From NCBI GenBank assembly GCA_037957365.1, contig JARHVA010004230.1, positions 585,501 through 649,500 on the forward strand: a stretch of DNA of 64,000 nucleotides. The letters run 5' to 3'. This document shows, one piece after another, positions 23,041 to 33,055 of the stretch. The notes beneath the pieces are model-generated. The model searched no databases and was not told where the DNA came from. It worked only from the letters and a program-made list of their open reading frames with translations. Position numbers and translations under genes: made by a program. Positions within the stretch are counted from its first letter, which is position 1, and each line of letters begins with the position of its first letter. The DNA comes from Torreya grandis (Eukaryota > Streptophyta > Pinopsida > Cupressales > Taxaceae).

Positions 23041-23510
23041 GATTGATTTGCCCAAAGGTGGTTATAATTAGTAGTACAATGAGATGTCTCATTTGGGTAG
23101 ATAAAAAGGATGATTTTCCCAAAGGTGGTTATAATCATCAATATAGTAAGGGAAAAAGATAATGATTTACCCAAAGGTAGTTATAATCATTAGGGAAATG
23201 AAAATGGTAGATAAAGATAATGTTTTTCCCAAAGGTGGTTATAATCATTAACATAATGAAAACATGCCTCAATTAGGTAGATAAAGATAATTCCCAAATG
23301 TGGATATATTCATTAGCACAATGAAAACATGCCCCAATTAGGCAAATAAAAAGGATGATTTGCCCAAAGGTGGTTATAATCATCTGCATAGTGAGGTAAA
23401 AAAATGATTTGACCAAAGGTGGTTATAATCAATAGTAAAATGAAAACATGCCCATGGAGGGGAAAAAAATGATAATGATTTGCCCAAAGGCATTTATAAT
23501 CATTGGCATG
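23041..23510 (+). repeat. minisatellite, about eight irregular copies
   Basis: The core CCCAAAGGTGGTTATAATCA recurs near 23050, 23117, 23171, 23229, 23292 (degenerate), 23362, 23415 and 23483. Spacing is irregular, roughly 50-75 bp. Some copies are joined by ATGAAAACATGCCCCAATTA and GGTAGATAAA linkers. Its minus strand gives the open frames seen here, which are therefore not genes. Confidence 0.85.
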
Positions 23511-23818
23511 ATAGTTTGGAACAATATGGTAAATTAGAAAAGGGGGCTTGCAAACTGATTCCATACTCATGAAGTAAGAGTAAGCTAGTATAGAGGATAA
23601 AGATGAATTTGGACAATTGCTATACACACATCCTAACTAGCAAGGATTAAAATTATTTTGTGATTTAATTACTCTATTTTTGGGAAATGAGTTGGATAGA
23701 TCAATAACTATTTAGGTAAACAAAGAGAACTACCATGACAAAATTATTTGTAAGATTTTTTAAGCTAATTTTTGTTGTTGTATGTGACATTATGCATCAT
23801 GATATAAAACACCATGAG
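23511..23818. other. short gene-less spacer
   Basis: Nothing recognised between the minisatellite and the Copia element. Confidence 0.4.
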
Positions 23819-23823
23819 AACTT
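23819..23823. repeat. target-site duplication, left copy (AACTT)
   Basis: AACTT just before the first Copia LTR is repeated at 28140-28144, just after the last LTR remnant. The whole composite therefore derives from one insertion. Confidence 0.85.
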
Positions 23824-23898
23824 TGTTGTGGTGTGGAGCTAAAAGTTTCAACTATTTGCAGACACTAGAAGGAAGGATGCTGAAGAACCAGAGCCACC

Positions 23899-24011
23899 AG
23901 CGTCGGTAGTATGATCGACGTCGGTCATGTGCAGTGGAGAAGGAGACCGACGACAGCAGGAAGTCGGCCGACGTCGGCAGCACCAGACCAGCAGGGACCG
24001 GCGTCGGTCGC
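23899..24011 (+). promoter_or_regulatory. palindromic CCGACRTCGG motif cluster in LTR U3
   Basis: Several near-palindromes of the form CGACGTCGGTC or CCGACGTCGG lie about 75-190 bases from the LTR start (for example 23915-23925 and 23968-23977), in an otherwise AT-rich window. LTR 2 has the same cluster at 27089-27201 with CpG-type differences. Position in U3 suggests enhancer or transcription-factor sites; this is inference. Confidence 0.45.
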
Positions 24012-24148
24012 CAGTGTATTTTCGAAACTGTTGTTGACGAATAGTCAGTTAGTTGAACTGAGTGTTTGCATGCTAAGGGGCTAATTTAAGTCGTGAGCTG
24101 TGTGTCTAATTTTAGTAGTTAGACTTCTATTTTTGTAAGCATGGGATA

Positions 24149-24157
24149 TTATTTATA
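24149..24157 (+). promoter_or_regulatory. Copia LTR TATA box
   Basis: TTATTTATA, preserved at 27339-27347 in LTR 2 although the base five before it differs. Likely core promoter. Confidence 0.45.
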
Positions 24158-24554
24158 GACCCATAAGGCATGCATTGTAAATATTATTTTAGGCAAGAAA
24201 AGGCATTGAAGCTAGCAAGGTCAAGGAGATATACAGGTGTAAGGTCAAGGAGATCAGCTGAAGCATTCAAGGGGGGATAGCAACTCAGGGTTTAGAGTTG
24301 TTGTGTTGAGCAAGAGAGAGAGGGAAGAAGGTCTTGAGGTGTGGCAAGCCTTTGAGGTGGAGGAAGAAGTGGCATCTTCCTTATTGTATTTTCTTCTAGT
24401 AGTATTTAATACAAGAGTGTGTATTGTCTCTCAAATTCTTTGCTGTCTCAAGTTTCTAGCTACTTTATCATTCTGGTATAATTCTGTGTTTAATTGCATA
24501 TAAGAAAGTAATCAATTGTGCTCTAATTGGTAGAGATACAGATCCCATGACAAG

Positions 24555-24566
24555 TGGTATCAGAGC
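24555..24566 (+). other. primer-binding site, initiator tRNA-Met
   Basis: TGGTATCAGAGC, the exact canonical plant PBS, two bases after LTR 1. Confidence 0.92.
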
Positions 24567-24644
24567 TATGGTTTGCAGGAAGCGGGGTATTGTGTTTGAT
24601 TACAGGTCATTCACAGGGTTTTCTGATTGAGTGGGAGTTCAGCA

Positions 24645-26024
24645 ATGGTAGGAGAAAGTAAGCTATGAATGGAGAAGTTTAATGGCAAGAATTATCAACA
24701 CTGGAGGATGTAGATTGAGGACTATCTATATCAAAAGGATCTGTACTTACCGTTGGGTGGGGTTACATGCAAGCCCACAGATATGAAGGATGAAGAATGG
24801 AACGTTCTTGATCGAAAGGCTCTCGGTTCCATAAGGTTGAGCCTTGCATCGTCTGTGATTTCCAGCTTATCACAGTGCAAGACAATAGAAGAGTTGATAA
24901 AGTCCTTGGCAAATTTATACGAAAAGCCCTCGACTTCTAATAAGGTATATCTTATGAAGCAGCTATTTACTTTGCAAATGCAGGAAGGTGGATTGGTACA
25001 TACTCATCTCAGTGATTTCCATGGTTTGGTAAACCAACTAGCTTCAGTCAATATTGTTTTTGATGATGAGGTAAAGGCTCTCTTGATTTTATGTTCTTTG
25101 CCTGAAAGTTGGGACGGTATGGTTATGGCAGTAAGTAACTCTGCATCTGCTTCTAAAATCTTAAAAGTTGATGATGTTGTGAGTGTGATCTTGAATGAAG
25201 AAATACGCAGGAGAAGCACAGGTGAATCATCAGGGATTGCTCTAAGTGCAGAAAGCAGGGAAAGGGAAAGGGAGAAGGTTGAGCAAGGAAAATCAAGGTC
25301 AGGAAGGAGATGCGAGTCCAAAGGTATTACCTGCTAGTTTTGTGGAAAGAAAGGACATACAAAGAAGGAGTGTTGGTTGAGAGATAAAGAGAATCAACAT
25401 GCAGGTATGGGAGAAGCAAAGGATGCAAATATTGTGATGTAGGATGCTCTCATACTTTCTTCAGATAGTCAGGTAGGATCATGGATTTTAGATTCTAGTT
25501 CATCTTTTCATGCATCCCCAAACAGAGATTTGTTCTATGAGTATGAACAAGGAGACTTTGGAGTTCTTTATTTCGGGGATGGTACGCCTTGTCAGATAGT
25601 TGGCAAAGGGAAAGTGGAGCTGAGATTGTAGATTGACAACACGTGGGTGTTGAAAGAGGTCATGCATGTTCTGATTATGAAGTAGAGTCTGATTTATATA
25701 GGAAGGTTGGGAGATGAGGGATGCACAATAACCCTCACAGCGGATTCTTGGAAGGTTACCAAGGGAGCACTTGTTCTAGCAAGAGGTAAGAAAGTAGATA
25801 CTCTTTATCTGTCTACTTATATTACTGATTTCACTTTTGGTGTAGATTCAAAGATGTGGCCTAATAGGCTTGGTTACAAGAATAGGAAGGGAATGGAAGT
25901 TCTTGATTCAAAAGGTATATGCACAGATACAGTTCATTGCAGAAAGAGGAAATTTGATGCCTTTGACAAGAACAAAGAAGCCTTGGTGTTTATGGAGGAG
26001 ATGAAGGACAGAGATCAGTCATAG
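24645..26024 (+). pseudogene. Copia gag-protease-preintegrase relic
   Basis: A single frame from ATG 24645 to TAG 26022-26024, with no frameshift, interrupted by six stops (24666, 24711, 25335, 25440, 25629, 25683). In order: gag N-terminus (MEKFNGKNYQHW), a UBN2-type gag domain (about residues 60-180), a basic linker, a zinc knuckle at 25332-25373 (C-x2-C-x4-H-x4-C, with TGG now TAG inside), the protease site WILDSSSSFHAS near 25474-25509 (Gly of Asp-Ser-Gly now Ser), and a GAG-pre-integrase motif MWPNRLGYKNRKGMEVLDSKG (given here only as landmarks, 25854-25916). The parent comparison at 27835 shows that the stops at 24666 and 24711 were Arg and Gln codons. Integrase core, RT and RNase H are absent. 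Confidence 0.9.
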
Positions 26025-26099
26025 GGGCTGAATAAGTCTGAGCAGGGCAGCATGGATAGAGGTTTGATCCAAGAAGAGCTCGCAGATGAAAATTTCATC

Positions 26100-26350
26100 A
26101 CTTACAGGAACACACAGACATCGATGTCAGTAGCTTGGCACCGATGTCAGTCATCCAGGTACCGACATCGGTCATGTGCAGACCAACAGGGTCGATAGGT
26201 TGGACTGGAGAAGTCCGACGTTGGTCATAAGGACCGACATCGGCAGGAGGGACGCCAGCGTCGGCCAGGGAAATGACGTCGATAGTCAAGATCAGTGCAG
26301 GGAACCGACATCGGTCGGGAGCAGACTGGGAGATGGCCTAGATCGGTCAC
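26100..26350 (+). repeat. internal cluster of CCGACATCGGTC-type palindromes
   Basis: About seven copies or half-copies of a near-palindrome (for example 26162-26173, 26233-26243, 26304-26316), spaced roughly 25-45 bases, lie where integrase should start. One stretch shares CGACRTCGGTCATGTGCAG with the LTR U3 cluster. It looks like LTR-type regulatory sequence replacing coding sequence. Confidence 0.6.
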
Positions 26351-26990
26351 TGGAACAGATGTTGGGTGAATTACTAAGTCTCAAACACCCATGTGGAGGT
26401 CAAGAAAGGTATGTGAACCTCATATTTGTTCACCTTATTTATATTGCTTACTGATAGTCACGAACTAGGAAGATGGAAGAAGCAATGCAGGTAGAATCCA
26501 GAAACAGTGGGAGCTTGGCATGGATGAGGAGTGTGAGTCCTTAGAGAACCAAACAAGTATTTGTTGGTAGTGTTGTTAGCTAGAAGAAAGCACTGGATAG
26601 AGGGATGGATTCCCGTTTTAGAGAAGAGAGTGGATGGATACATGAGACAGAAGGCTATGGTATATGGTCTTGATTATGCTACAGAACAATGGAGATTTGA
26701 CCATTGTATTTTATCTTTACCAGGTTGGATAATATTAACTACATTATCCTGTTACTGTATTGTGTTACTTGTTGCAGGGTTTCATATACAGGGAGTTTTC
26801 TGAGCTAAGGGTAGAGTTGGTTCAGAAGTATGTCATGGAGAATTTGGGAGCAGCAAAATTCTTGTGGCATAAGATACAGGTATTGCACCACAGGTTTACG
26901 TGGTGGTTGGTCTTCAAGAGTGACATTGAAGAGGGATACAGAGCCTAAGGAACAAAATAGATGGTGTACAGGTATAGGTACAAGTTGCAG
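26351..26990 (+). other. internal Copia segment of unknown origin
   Basis: Not recognisable as integrase, RT or RNase H. Two open pieces (26561-26803 and 26760-26948) encode ordinary-looking peptides (DYATEQWRFDHCILSLPG; KYVMENLGAAKFLWHKIQVL). Splice-like signals occur: AAAG|GTATGTGAAC near 26408 and a pyrimidine-rich TTGTTGCAG|GG near 26779. It could be a captured host fragment or old 3' pol sequence; uncertain. Confidence 0.3.
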
Positions 26991-27001
26991 CTATTTATCT
27001 C

Positions 27002-27013
27002 CAAGTGGGAGAT
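27002..27013 (+). other. Copia polypurine tract
   Basis: CAAGTGGGAGAT immediately before TGTTG of LTR 2, the usual Copia form. Confidence 0.88.
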
Positions 27014-27742
27014 TGTTGTGGTGTGGAGCTAAAAGCTTCAACTGTTTGTAGACACTAGAAGGAAGGATGCTGAAGAACCAGAGCCACTGGCATCGGCAGT
27101 ATGACCGACATCGGTCATGTGCAATGGAGAAGGAGATCGGCGACGCCAGGAAGTCGGCCGACGTCGACAGCACCAGACCAGCAGGGACCGGCGTCGGTCG
27201 CCTGTGTATTTTTGAAACTGCTGTTGATGAACAGTCAGTTAGTTGAACCAAGTGTTTGCATGCTAAGGGGCTAATTTAAGTCGCGAGCTGTGTGTCTAAT
27301 TTTAGTAGTTAGACTTCTATTTTTGTAAGCATGGGATCTTATTTATAGACCCATAAGGCATGTATTTTAAATATTATTCTAGGCAAGAAAAGGCATTGAA
27401 GCTAGCAAGGTCAAGGAGATCTACAGGTGTAAGGTCAAGGAGATCAGCTGAAGCATTCAAGGGGGGATAGCAACTCAGGGTTTAGAGTTGTTGTGTTGAG
27501 CAAGAGAGAGAGGGAAGAAGGTCTTGAGGTGTGTCAAGCCTTTGAGGTGGAGGAAGAAGTGGCATCTTCCTTATTGTATTTTCTTCTAGTAGTATTTAAT
27601 ACAAGAGTGTGTATTGTCTCTCAAATTCTTTGCTGTCTCAAGTTTCTAGCTACTTTATCATTCTGGTATAATTCCGTGTTTAATTGCATATAAGAAAGTA
27701 ATCAATTGTGCTCTAATTGGTAGAGCTACAGATCCCCTGACA
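27014..27742 (+). repeat. Copia LTR 2
   Basis: 729 bp, same length as LTR 1. Differences are mostly transitions, many at CpG sites of the palindromic cluster. It serves as 3' LTR of the first unit and 5' LTR of the second. Confidence 0.95.
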
Positions 27743-28090
27743 AGTGGTATCAGAGCTATGGTTTGCAGGAAGCGGGGTATTGTTTTTTATTACAGGTCAT
27801 TCACAGGGTTTTCTGATTGAGTGGGAGTTCAGCAATGGCAGGAGAAAGTAAGCTACGAATGGAGAAGTTTAATGGCAAGAATTATCAACACTGGAGGATG
27901 CAGATTGAGGACTATCTGTATCAAAAGGATCTGTACTTACCGTTGGGTGGGGTTACATGCAAGCCCACAGATATGAAGGATGAAGAATGGAACGTTCTTG
28001 ATCGAAAGGCTCTCGGTTCCATAAGGTTGAGCCTTGCATCGTCTGTGATTTCCAGCTTATCACAGTGCAAGACAACAGAAGAGTTGATAA
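27743..28090 (+). pseudogene. second Copia internal start: PBS and gag N-terminus, truncated
   Basis: PBS TGGTATCAGAGC at 27745-27756, then gag from ATG 27835, open for 86 codons to a stop at 28096-28098. Relative to the first internal copy it keeps Arg (CGA) and Gln (CAG) where that copy has TGA and TAG, so it is the less decayed version. It breaks off at GAGTTGATAA, where it is joined to an LTR tail. Confidence 0.92.
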
Positions 28091-28139
28091 GAAAGTAATC
28101 AATTGTGCTCTAATTGGTAGAGCTACAGATCCCCTGACA
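28087..28139 (+). repeat. remnant of a third Copia LTR (last ~50 bases)
   Basis: Matches the end of LTR 2 exactly, including its own variants (AGCTACA, CCCCTGACA) not found in LTR 1. The junction with gag shares ATAA, a microhomology, pointing to an illegitimate deletion of most of the second internal region and of LTR 3. Confidence 0.92.
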
Positions 28140-28144
28140 AACTT
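28140..28144. repeat. target-site duplication, right copy (AACTT)
   Basis: Exact copy of 23819-23823. Confidence 0.85.
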
Positions 28145-29634
28145 AGCTGAAACATTCATAAAGACTGACACATGATCCAATAAAAAAGGGAAAATAGTAT
28201 ACCAATGATAAAAATCATGATGACAATGTTAACATATGAATATGGATGTTCTTAAGTATAGTGTGAAAGAAATCACCCAATGAATGAATGTATGCTAAGT
28301 CAAGGTATTAATGTTCAAAGTTGATTGTGTGTTTGTGCTTATTTTCCAAATGACCCAAGAAGGATTATTGAGCTTGTTTTAACATTGTTTTGATGTTTCA
28401 TGGTGAATTGGCTTTTGATGAGTGTTGTAGACTCCATGAAGATGCCTATGAGGATTTTGGAGATGCTACCATTCTATGTTGAGTATGAACAATGCTTAAT
28501 AAGTTGACTATATGTTTTTTAATGGTGTTTTTGTGTATAAGGTCTCTATTTGAACTAATTGAACATACATAGATGTGAACAAATGTGTCTATGATGATTT
28601 AAGGATGTCTTAAGGTACATAAAGAGTGGACCTATGTATTTTGTAGGTGGTCCTATATTTTTTTTTTCTCATAGATGTATCAAAAAGGTTAATGGGTCTT
28701 CATAGGACCTAAAAGTGGCCTAGGCCTATTTTGAATGAGGATTGTGCTTAAGTATGACCCATATGAGATGCCTTAAGGGTGAGTCCATGTTTGTGGATAA
28801 TAAGGAAATATATTGATCTTATTAATTAGTGATTTCTCTATATATTGTGAAGCCAATATTTTGGTTTCTAGACTTTATAAGTAAGAGATTCGGGGGAGTT
28901 TTATGAGAGGTTTATGGTTGTGGTTTATGGTAGTGAAGGTTAGGTAGTGTGCCTGTTGATGGAGTTAATAAGTAAAATAGTTGGTTTAATATGTTTATGA
29001 CCTATAGGTCATGTTCCTACTATTAGGATAGTGGTCTAGTAATTTATGGATATGTAAAGAGGTCTGAGTGTGTAGATGAGAATAGTTTGAGTGAAGAAGA
29101 AAAGAGTTTGTGACATACCTATGTAAGAAGATGTTTGAGAGAGTGATTTTGTGTAGTTATCAGATAATCAAAAGGTTTATTATTAGGTGTAATGGGCATC
29201 AATTCTAAGTTGAATGCTTTCTTCTCAAGGAGGATTTAAAGGACTTGATCTTCCTTAGGGGTAGTTATTCCTTGTGAAATAGGATTTCACTAAAGACCTT
29301 TGATCAGAAGGACTTGATCAAGGTTATAGGTCAGAAGGACTTGACTGAAGGTTTCTTCATTAGAAGGACTTGATTATTTTATTCTTTTTGATCATCTTAT
29401 AGGATAGTAGTCCATGTGTTTATAGGCTTGAAAGTAGTTTTTATTCTCTATGAGTGTTTTCCATGTAGATCTTATGTTGTGTATGGGATCTTAATTTATG
29501 TTCATTATTCTCTACTATGAATGATATGTATTCTTCATGAATGATTAAGTATTTGAAAAGGTTTGGAAATTGAATTGGATTATTTTCCACTACTAATTCA
29601 TGCCCCCCCTTCTTAGTGGATTATACCTCTAACA
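28145..29634 (+). repeat. LTR-like 5' region of a gag-only Copia element
   Basis: No coding frame. The right end looks like an LTR end: ACCTCTAACA at 29625-29634 followed by a degenerate PBS. Within it are a TATA-like CTATATATTG near 28837-28846 and three copies of AGAAGGACTTGA (29309, 29332, 29361 region). The left border is not defined, and no second copy was found downstream, so the LTR assignment rests on the PBS only. Confidence 0.45.
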
Positions 29635-29635
29635 A

Positions 29636-29648
29636 TTAGTATCAGAAT
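29636..29648 (+). other. degenerate primer-binding site
   Basis: TTAGTATCAGAAT resembles the plant Copia context TTGGTATCAGAGC with G-to-A changes. It lies two bases after a CA-ending LTR-like region and about 50 bases before a gag ATG. Confidence 0.55.
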
Positions 29649-29696
29649 AAGGTCATTTGGTAAAAACTTGACAACTTGAAGGTGGTCTAAGGTACA

Positions 29697-32398
29697 ATGG
29701 CTAGCCAAAATGTGTAAGGTGATTTCTCTACTAAATAAGCATTGATGATCAATGAATCTAATTATGATTTTTAGAGTGCTAAGATGAAGACATACATTAT
29801 GTCCCTAAGGTTTGATGTGTGGCAATCTATTTTGGATGGTTATGTTACTCATGTTATTCCTCCATCTAGTGTTGTAGACAAGAAGCTATTTGAGAACAGT
29901 TCTAAGGTAATAAGTGCCATTATTTGTGATCTTATAGAAGCTAAGTTCAACAAAGTAATTAATTACACATCTACCAAGGAAATATGGGATAAAATGAAGA
30001 CTATTTTTGAAGGATATTTAATGGTTAATCTTGTTAAGTTGTAGACTCATAGAAGGCAATTTGAAAGTCTCAAGATGAATGAAGAAGATAATATGGCATC
30101 TTTTTTGTAGAGAGTTGATGAGATTGTGAACATCATCAGAGGACTTGGAGAGAATATTGAAGAGACTACTATTGTTTAAAAGGTTTTAAGGTCTCTATCC
30201 TCCAAGTTTGATCCAAAAGTATCTACTATTTAAGAGAGTCATGATCTTACTCAATTGAAGATGAATCAATTACATGGCACCCTTACTAACTATAAGGAAG
30301 AATGATGATATACCTTGAAAGAAGGAAGCAACTTTCAAGACTAAAATATAGACAAAGAATAAGTTCCAAGGTGAGAAACTCAAGGAGGATGACATTCCTA
30401 ATATAGAGGAGGATGAACTAATTACTTTGATTTCAAGGAAATTGAGAACAATTTTAGGTAAGTATAAAGGTAAGCTACACCTCAAATGCTTCAATTATGG
30501 TGAGATAGGGCATTTTGCTAATAAGTGCCCACATAAGTATAAGAAGGATGATGATGAAGAGCATGATCAAGGTCATGATGATGACAAGAGATATTTCAGG
30601 TCTAAAAAAATTAAAAAGGGATTCCGATGGTTTGATAATAATAAAAAGTACTTCAAGGACAAGAAGAGTCTCTACACCAAAGAAGATTACAACTCATCAG
30701 ATGAGAGTGAAGATAGTGACTTAGAATATGATCATGAAGATGATGGTTCTACTAAAGATGAAGATTTTTTTATGGTTGAGGAAGGAAGTTACTCACAGTA
30801 AAAGGGGTTTACTTGGAGTAATTTAGATGATGATGATGAAGATGAGGTGGACTATGAGACTGCATTGACAAATGCTCATGAAGAACTAAATATTGAGAAG
30901 AAGATCCATAAGAATATGAAATCTAAAATCAAGGAATTTGAGGACCAATTCGGTGTGTTTAAGGCAAGAATGGATCAAGATGCCAAGGAACATGAAGATA
31001 TGGTCAAACATCTCAGTTGTCAATTGAAAATCCTATCTACAAGATTAAAAGATAAAGAAGATGAATGTGCAAGGTATGAAATTGAAAATGACTCATTGAA
31101 ATATGAGTTAGAGAAGGTATATAGTAAGGTTATGTCATTTGTGAGATTTGGAAAGAGCTCAAGTGATCTAGACAACATTTTGAATGATTAAAAGCATGCA
31201 AGTGATAAGACTGGTCTGAGATATAAATAAGAACTAGAGATTGCAACTCAAGACAAGATGAAGACTAATATGATCAAAGATAATCAACCTTTGAAGAAAA
31301 ATCATCATAAAAGGAATGAAAGTGCTGGTAGAATGAATACAAAATAGATTAGATAACCAAATGCCATGAGGTATGCAAATTTTAATGGTTACTACTATAC
31401 TTGTAGTCAATTTAGACATAAATCTAGAGAATGTAGAAGACATGTTAAGAATGAATTTGCTTGGAACTATGATGGGGGTCATAATTCAAAAGGTATAAGC
31501 AAGGTTGAGTGTCTCAACTATTATGATGTGGGACACTTTGCAAAATTTTGTCCATTCAAGGTAAGCTAAGCCAAGTTTCCTTCAAAAGATATTGAGTGCT
31601 ATAGTTGTTATGAAATAGGATACATTGCAAGATATTATCCAAATTTGGAAAGGTAGAAAGAGATTTTTGCAAAAAATATGGTGTGATTTAATTTTTAATA
31701 GAGAGGTCATATTGCTAGATTCTGCAAGCAATGACCTATAAGATAGAATAGGTTTTATTAGGCTCCTAGAGTGGAAGATAAAAGGCAAATGAACTCATGA
31801 AGACCAAAGGTACTAGGTAAGAATTATGATGAGGTTTCAGGTCTAAATAATCTATTTGCTATGTTGTAAAATGCTTAAGAAGTTGAAGAGTCCCAAGGGG
31901 TCTCATTGTCTGATCATGTTGAAATTGAAGAGACTAAGCTCAAAGAGAAGACCAAGGTGTTGGTTGAAGCTAGTTCTGAGGTATGTATAGATCCAATTGA
32001 GCATCTTGATGTTGTTAAACAATTTATTAGTTATGAGGATCCAATCTACAAGGAATATTATTTATTTGAATAGGTATGTCATGAATCTATGTTGTTTCCA
32101 TGTATTGATAATCCAATCACAGAAGAAAATGAGAATGTTGTAGTAGTTGACGAAGTTATTTCTCTAAATCCAAAGAAGAAGAAGAAGAAGAAGATGAGCT
32201 ATAAGTATCATCTGAGCAACAAGCAAGAGAAATATGAGGATTTATATCTATTTTATAGCATTGAGGTATAGAGGGTGTCTTTATCTATGCTTCTTAGGAG
32301 ACTTCTTTCAAGTGAAGAAGCAAGTGTTGTGATGTTTTTTAATTGGAATAGTCTGTAGGGTCAAATTGAAGGTTTTCAGATGAAAAAGGAGGATTTGT
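29697..32398 (+). pseudogene. long Copia-type gag relic with multiple zinc knuckles
   Basis: From ATG 29697 a UBN2-type gag core is readable (about 29745-30290), then one frame change near 30300. From 30427 to 32271 a single frame continues for more than 600 codons, broken only by stops. Order: basic region; knuckle CFNYGEIGHFANKC at 30487-30528 (second Cys now Tyr); acidic region with SDESEDSDLEYDHEDD; about 110 residues of likely coiled coil (30847-31190, heptad-like, Lys/Glu rich); further knuckle-like motifs near 31393 (CSQFRHKSREC), 31509 (CLNYYDVGHFAKFC), 31599 (CYSCYEIGYIARYY) and 31700 (RGHIARFC); then an acidic tail and a seven-Lys run near 32172-32193. No protease, integrase or RT follows. 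SIRE-like gag is the nearest family I know. Confidence 0.75.
32383..32393 (+). other. possible polypurine tract
   Basis: AAAAAGGAGGA lies at the end of the gag relic. If real, the 3' LTR would start a few bases later and the element would be gag-only. No matching LTR was found. Confidence 0.3.
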
Positions 32399-33055
32399 GA
32401 TTTGTCTAGGTAATATTTATACATAGAAAGGTTCGTGTTGACCTTATTCTAAGCTTGATCTAGGTGGTTTTTATGAACTGAAGGTATGTTGAAGTCTATT
32501 TGGAGATTTTTGTTAGATCTCAGGTTTCCTAATTTGTGTTTAAGATCTTGCAAGTCCTAAAATGGGTTATACGAAGTCAAGGTTCTTAATGGTGCAAAAT
32601 CTTAAATCTTGGTCCAAAAGTGTGTAATGGTTGTCTCTAGGTTTATAATAATTTTCAAAGGTGGATGTTAACTGGAAGGTGTTGTGTTGACTTTGTTTAT
32701 TTTGAGATTTTAGGGTTTTGGACATTACTAGAAAAGTGGTTTGCCTTATGATTTGAGGTTGGAGGATTCTTATTATGTTGAATGATATAAATGGGTTGAA
32801 AAATCAAGCTCCATAGAGTTTTGAGGGTTTTTTGTTCTCAAGTTATTCAAGTTTTTGTCAAACTGGAGGCCTATTTAGGTAGTAGGTTTGTAAAGGAAGT
32901 ATATTATAAAAGATGAGCTAGTTATGTCAAATTTGTGTCCTTAAGGGGGCATACGAGAGTGATCTAAATATGAAGTTTTAGGTCTTGAATATTTGTCTAT
33001 GTAAAGTTTTGGGCTCTACAAGTTCCAATTACAAAAACAAGGATCATATCATGAA
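32399..33055. other. gene-less stretch before the satellite
   Basis: GT-rich on the plus strand with no open frame. It is a candidate 3' LTR or 3' flank of the gag-only element, but does not match 28145-29634 by eye. Confidence 0.35.

Larger units (their letters stand above)
23824..24552 (+). repeat. Copia LTR 1
   Basis: 729 bp, TGTTGTGGTG...ATGACA. It carries a GC-rich, CpG-containing patch at about 23899-24011 and a TATA-like box at 24149-24157. Confidence 0.95.
23824..28139 (+). mobile_element. Copia element rearranged to LTR-internal-LTR-internal'-LTR'
   Basis: Order: LTR 23824-24552, internal 24553-27013, LTR 27014-27742, second internal start 27743-28090 (PBS plus gag N-terminus), then the last ~50 bases of a third LTR to 28139. 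Target duplications AACTT flank the whole. The 2.46-kb internal region keeps gag, protease and the GAG-pre-integrase motif, but lacks integrase core, RT and RNase H. It is non-autonomous. The two full LTRs are about 96% alike by eye, so this is the youngest element in the window. Confidence 0.93.

Noticed and set aside
23313..23627. Minus-strand ORF of 104 codons
   Set aside because: Most of it runs through the minisatellite and repeats its own peptide; not a gene.
25004..25321. Minus-strand ORF of 105 codons
   Set aside because: Antisense shadow of the Copia gag, which has clear domain evidence on the plus strand.
26098..26454. ORFs on both strands over the palindromic cluster
   Set aside because: Palindromic GC-rich repeats leave both strands open; no protein family seen.
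24303..27693. Two 66-codon ORFs at 24303-24503 and 27493-27693
   Set aside because: They lie inside the two copies of the Copia LTR and differ by one residue; LTR sequence, not a gene.
1102..27756. tRNA genes at the TGGTATCAGAGC-like sites
   Set aside because: They are primer-binding sites next to LTR ends; no tRNA cloverleaf is present.
30515..30724. Second-frame ORF of 69 codons
   Set aside because: Overlaps the gag relic in another frame; the gag frame has a zinc knuckle.
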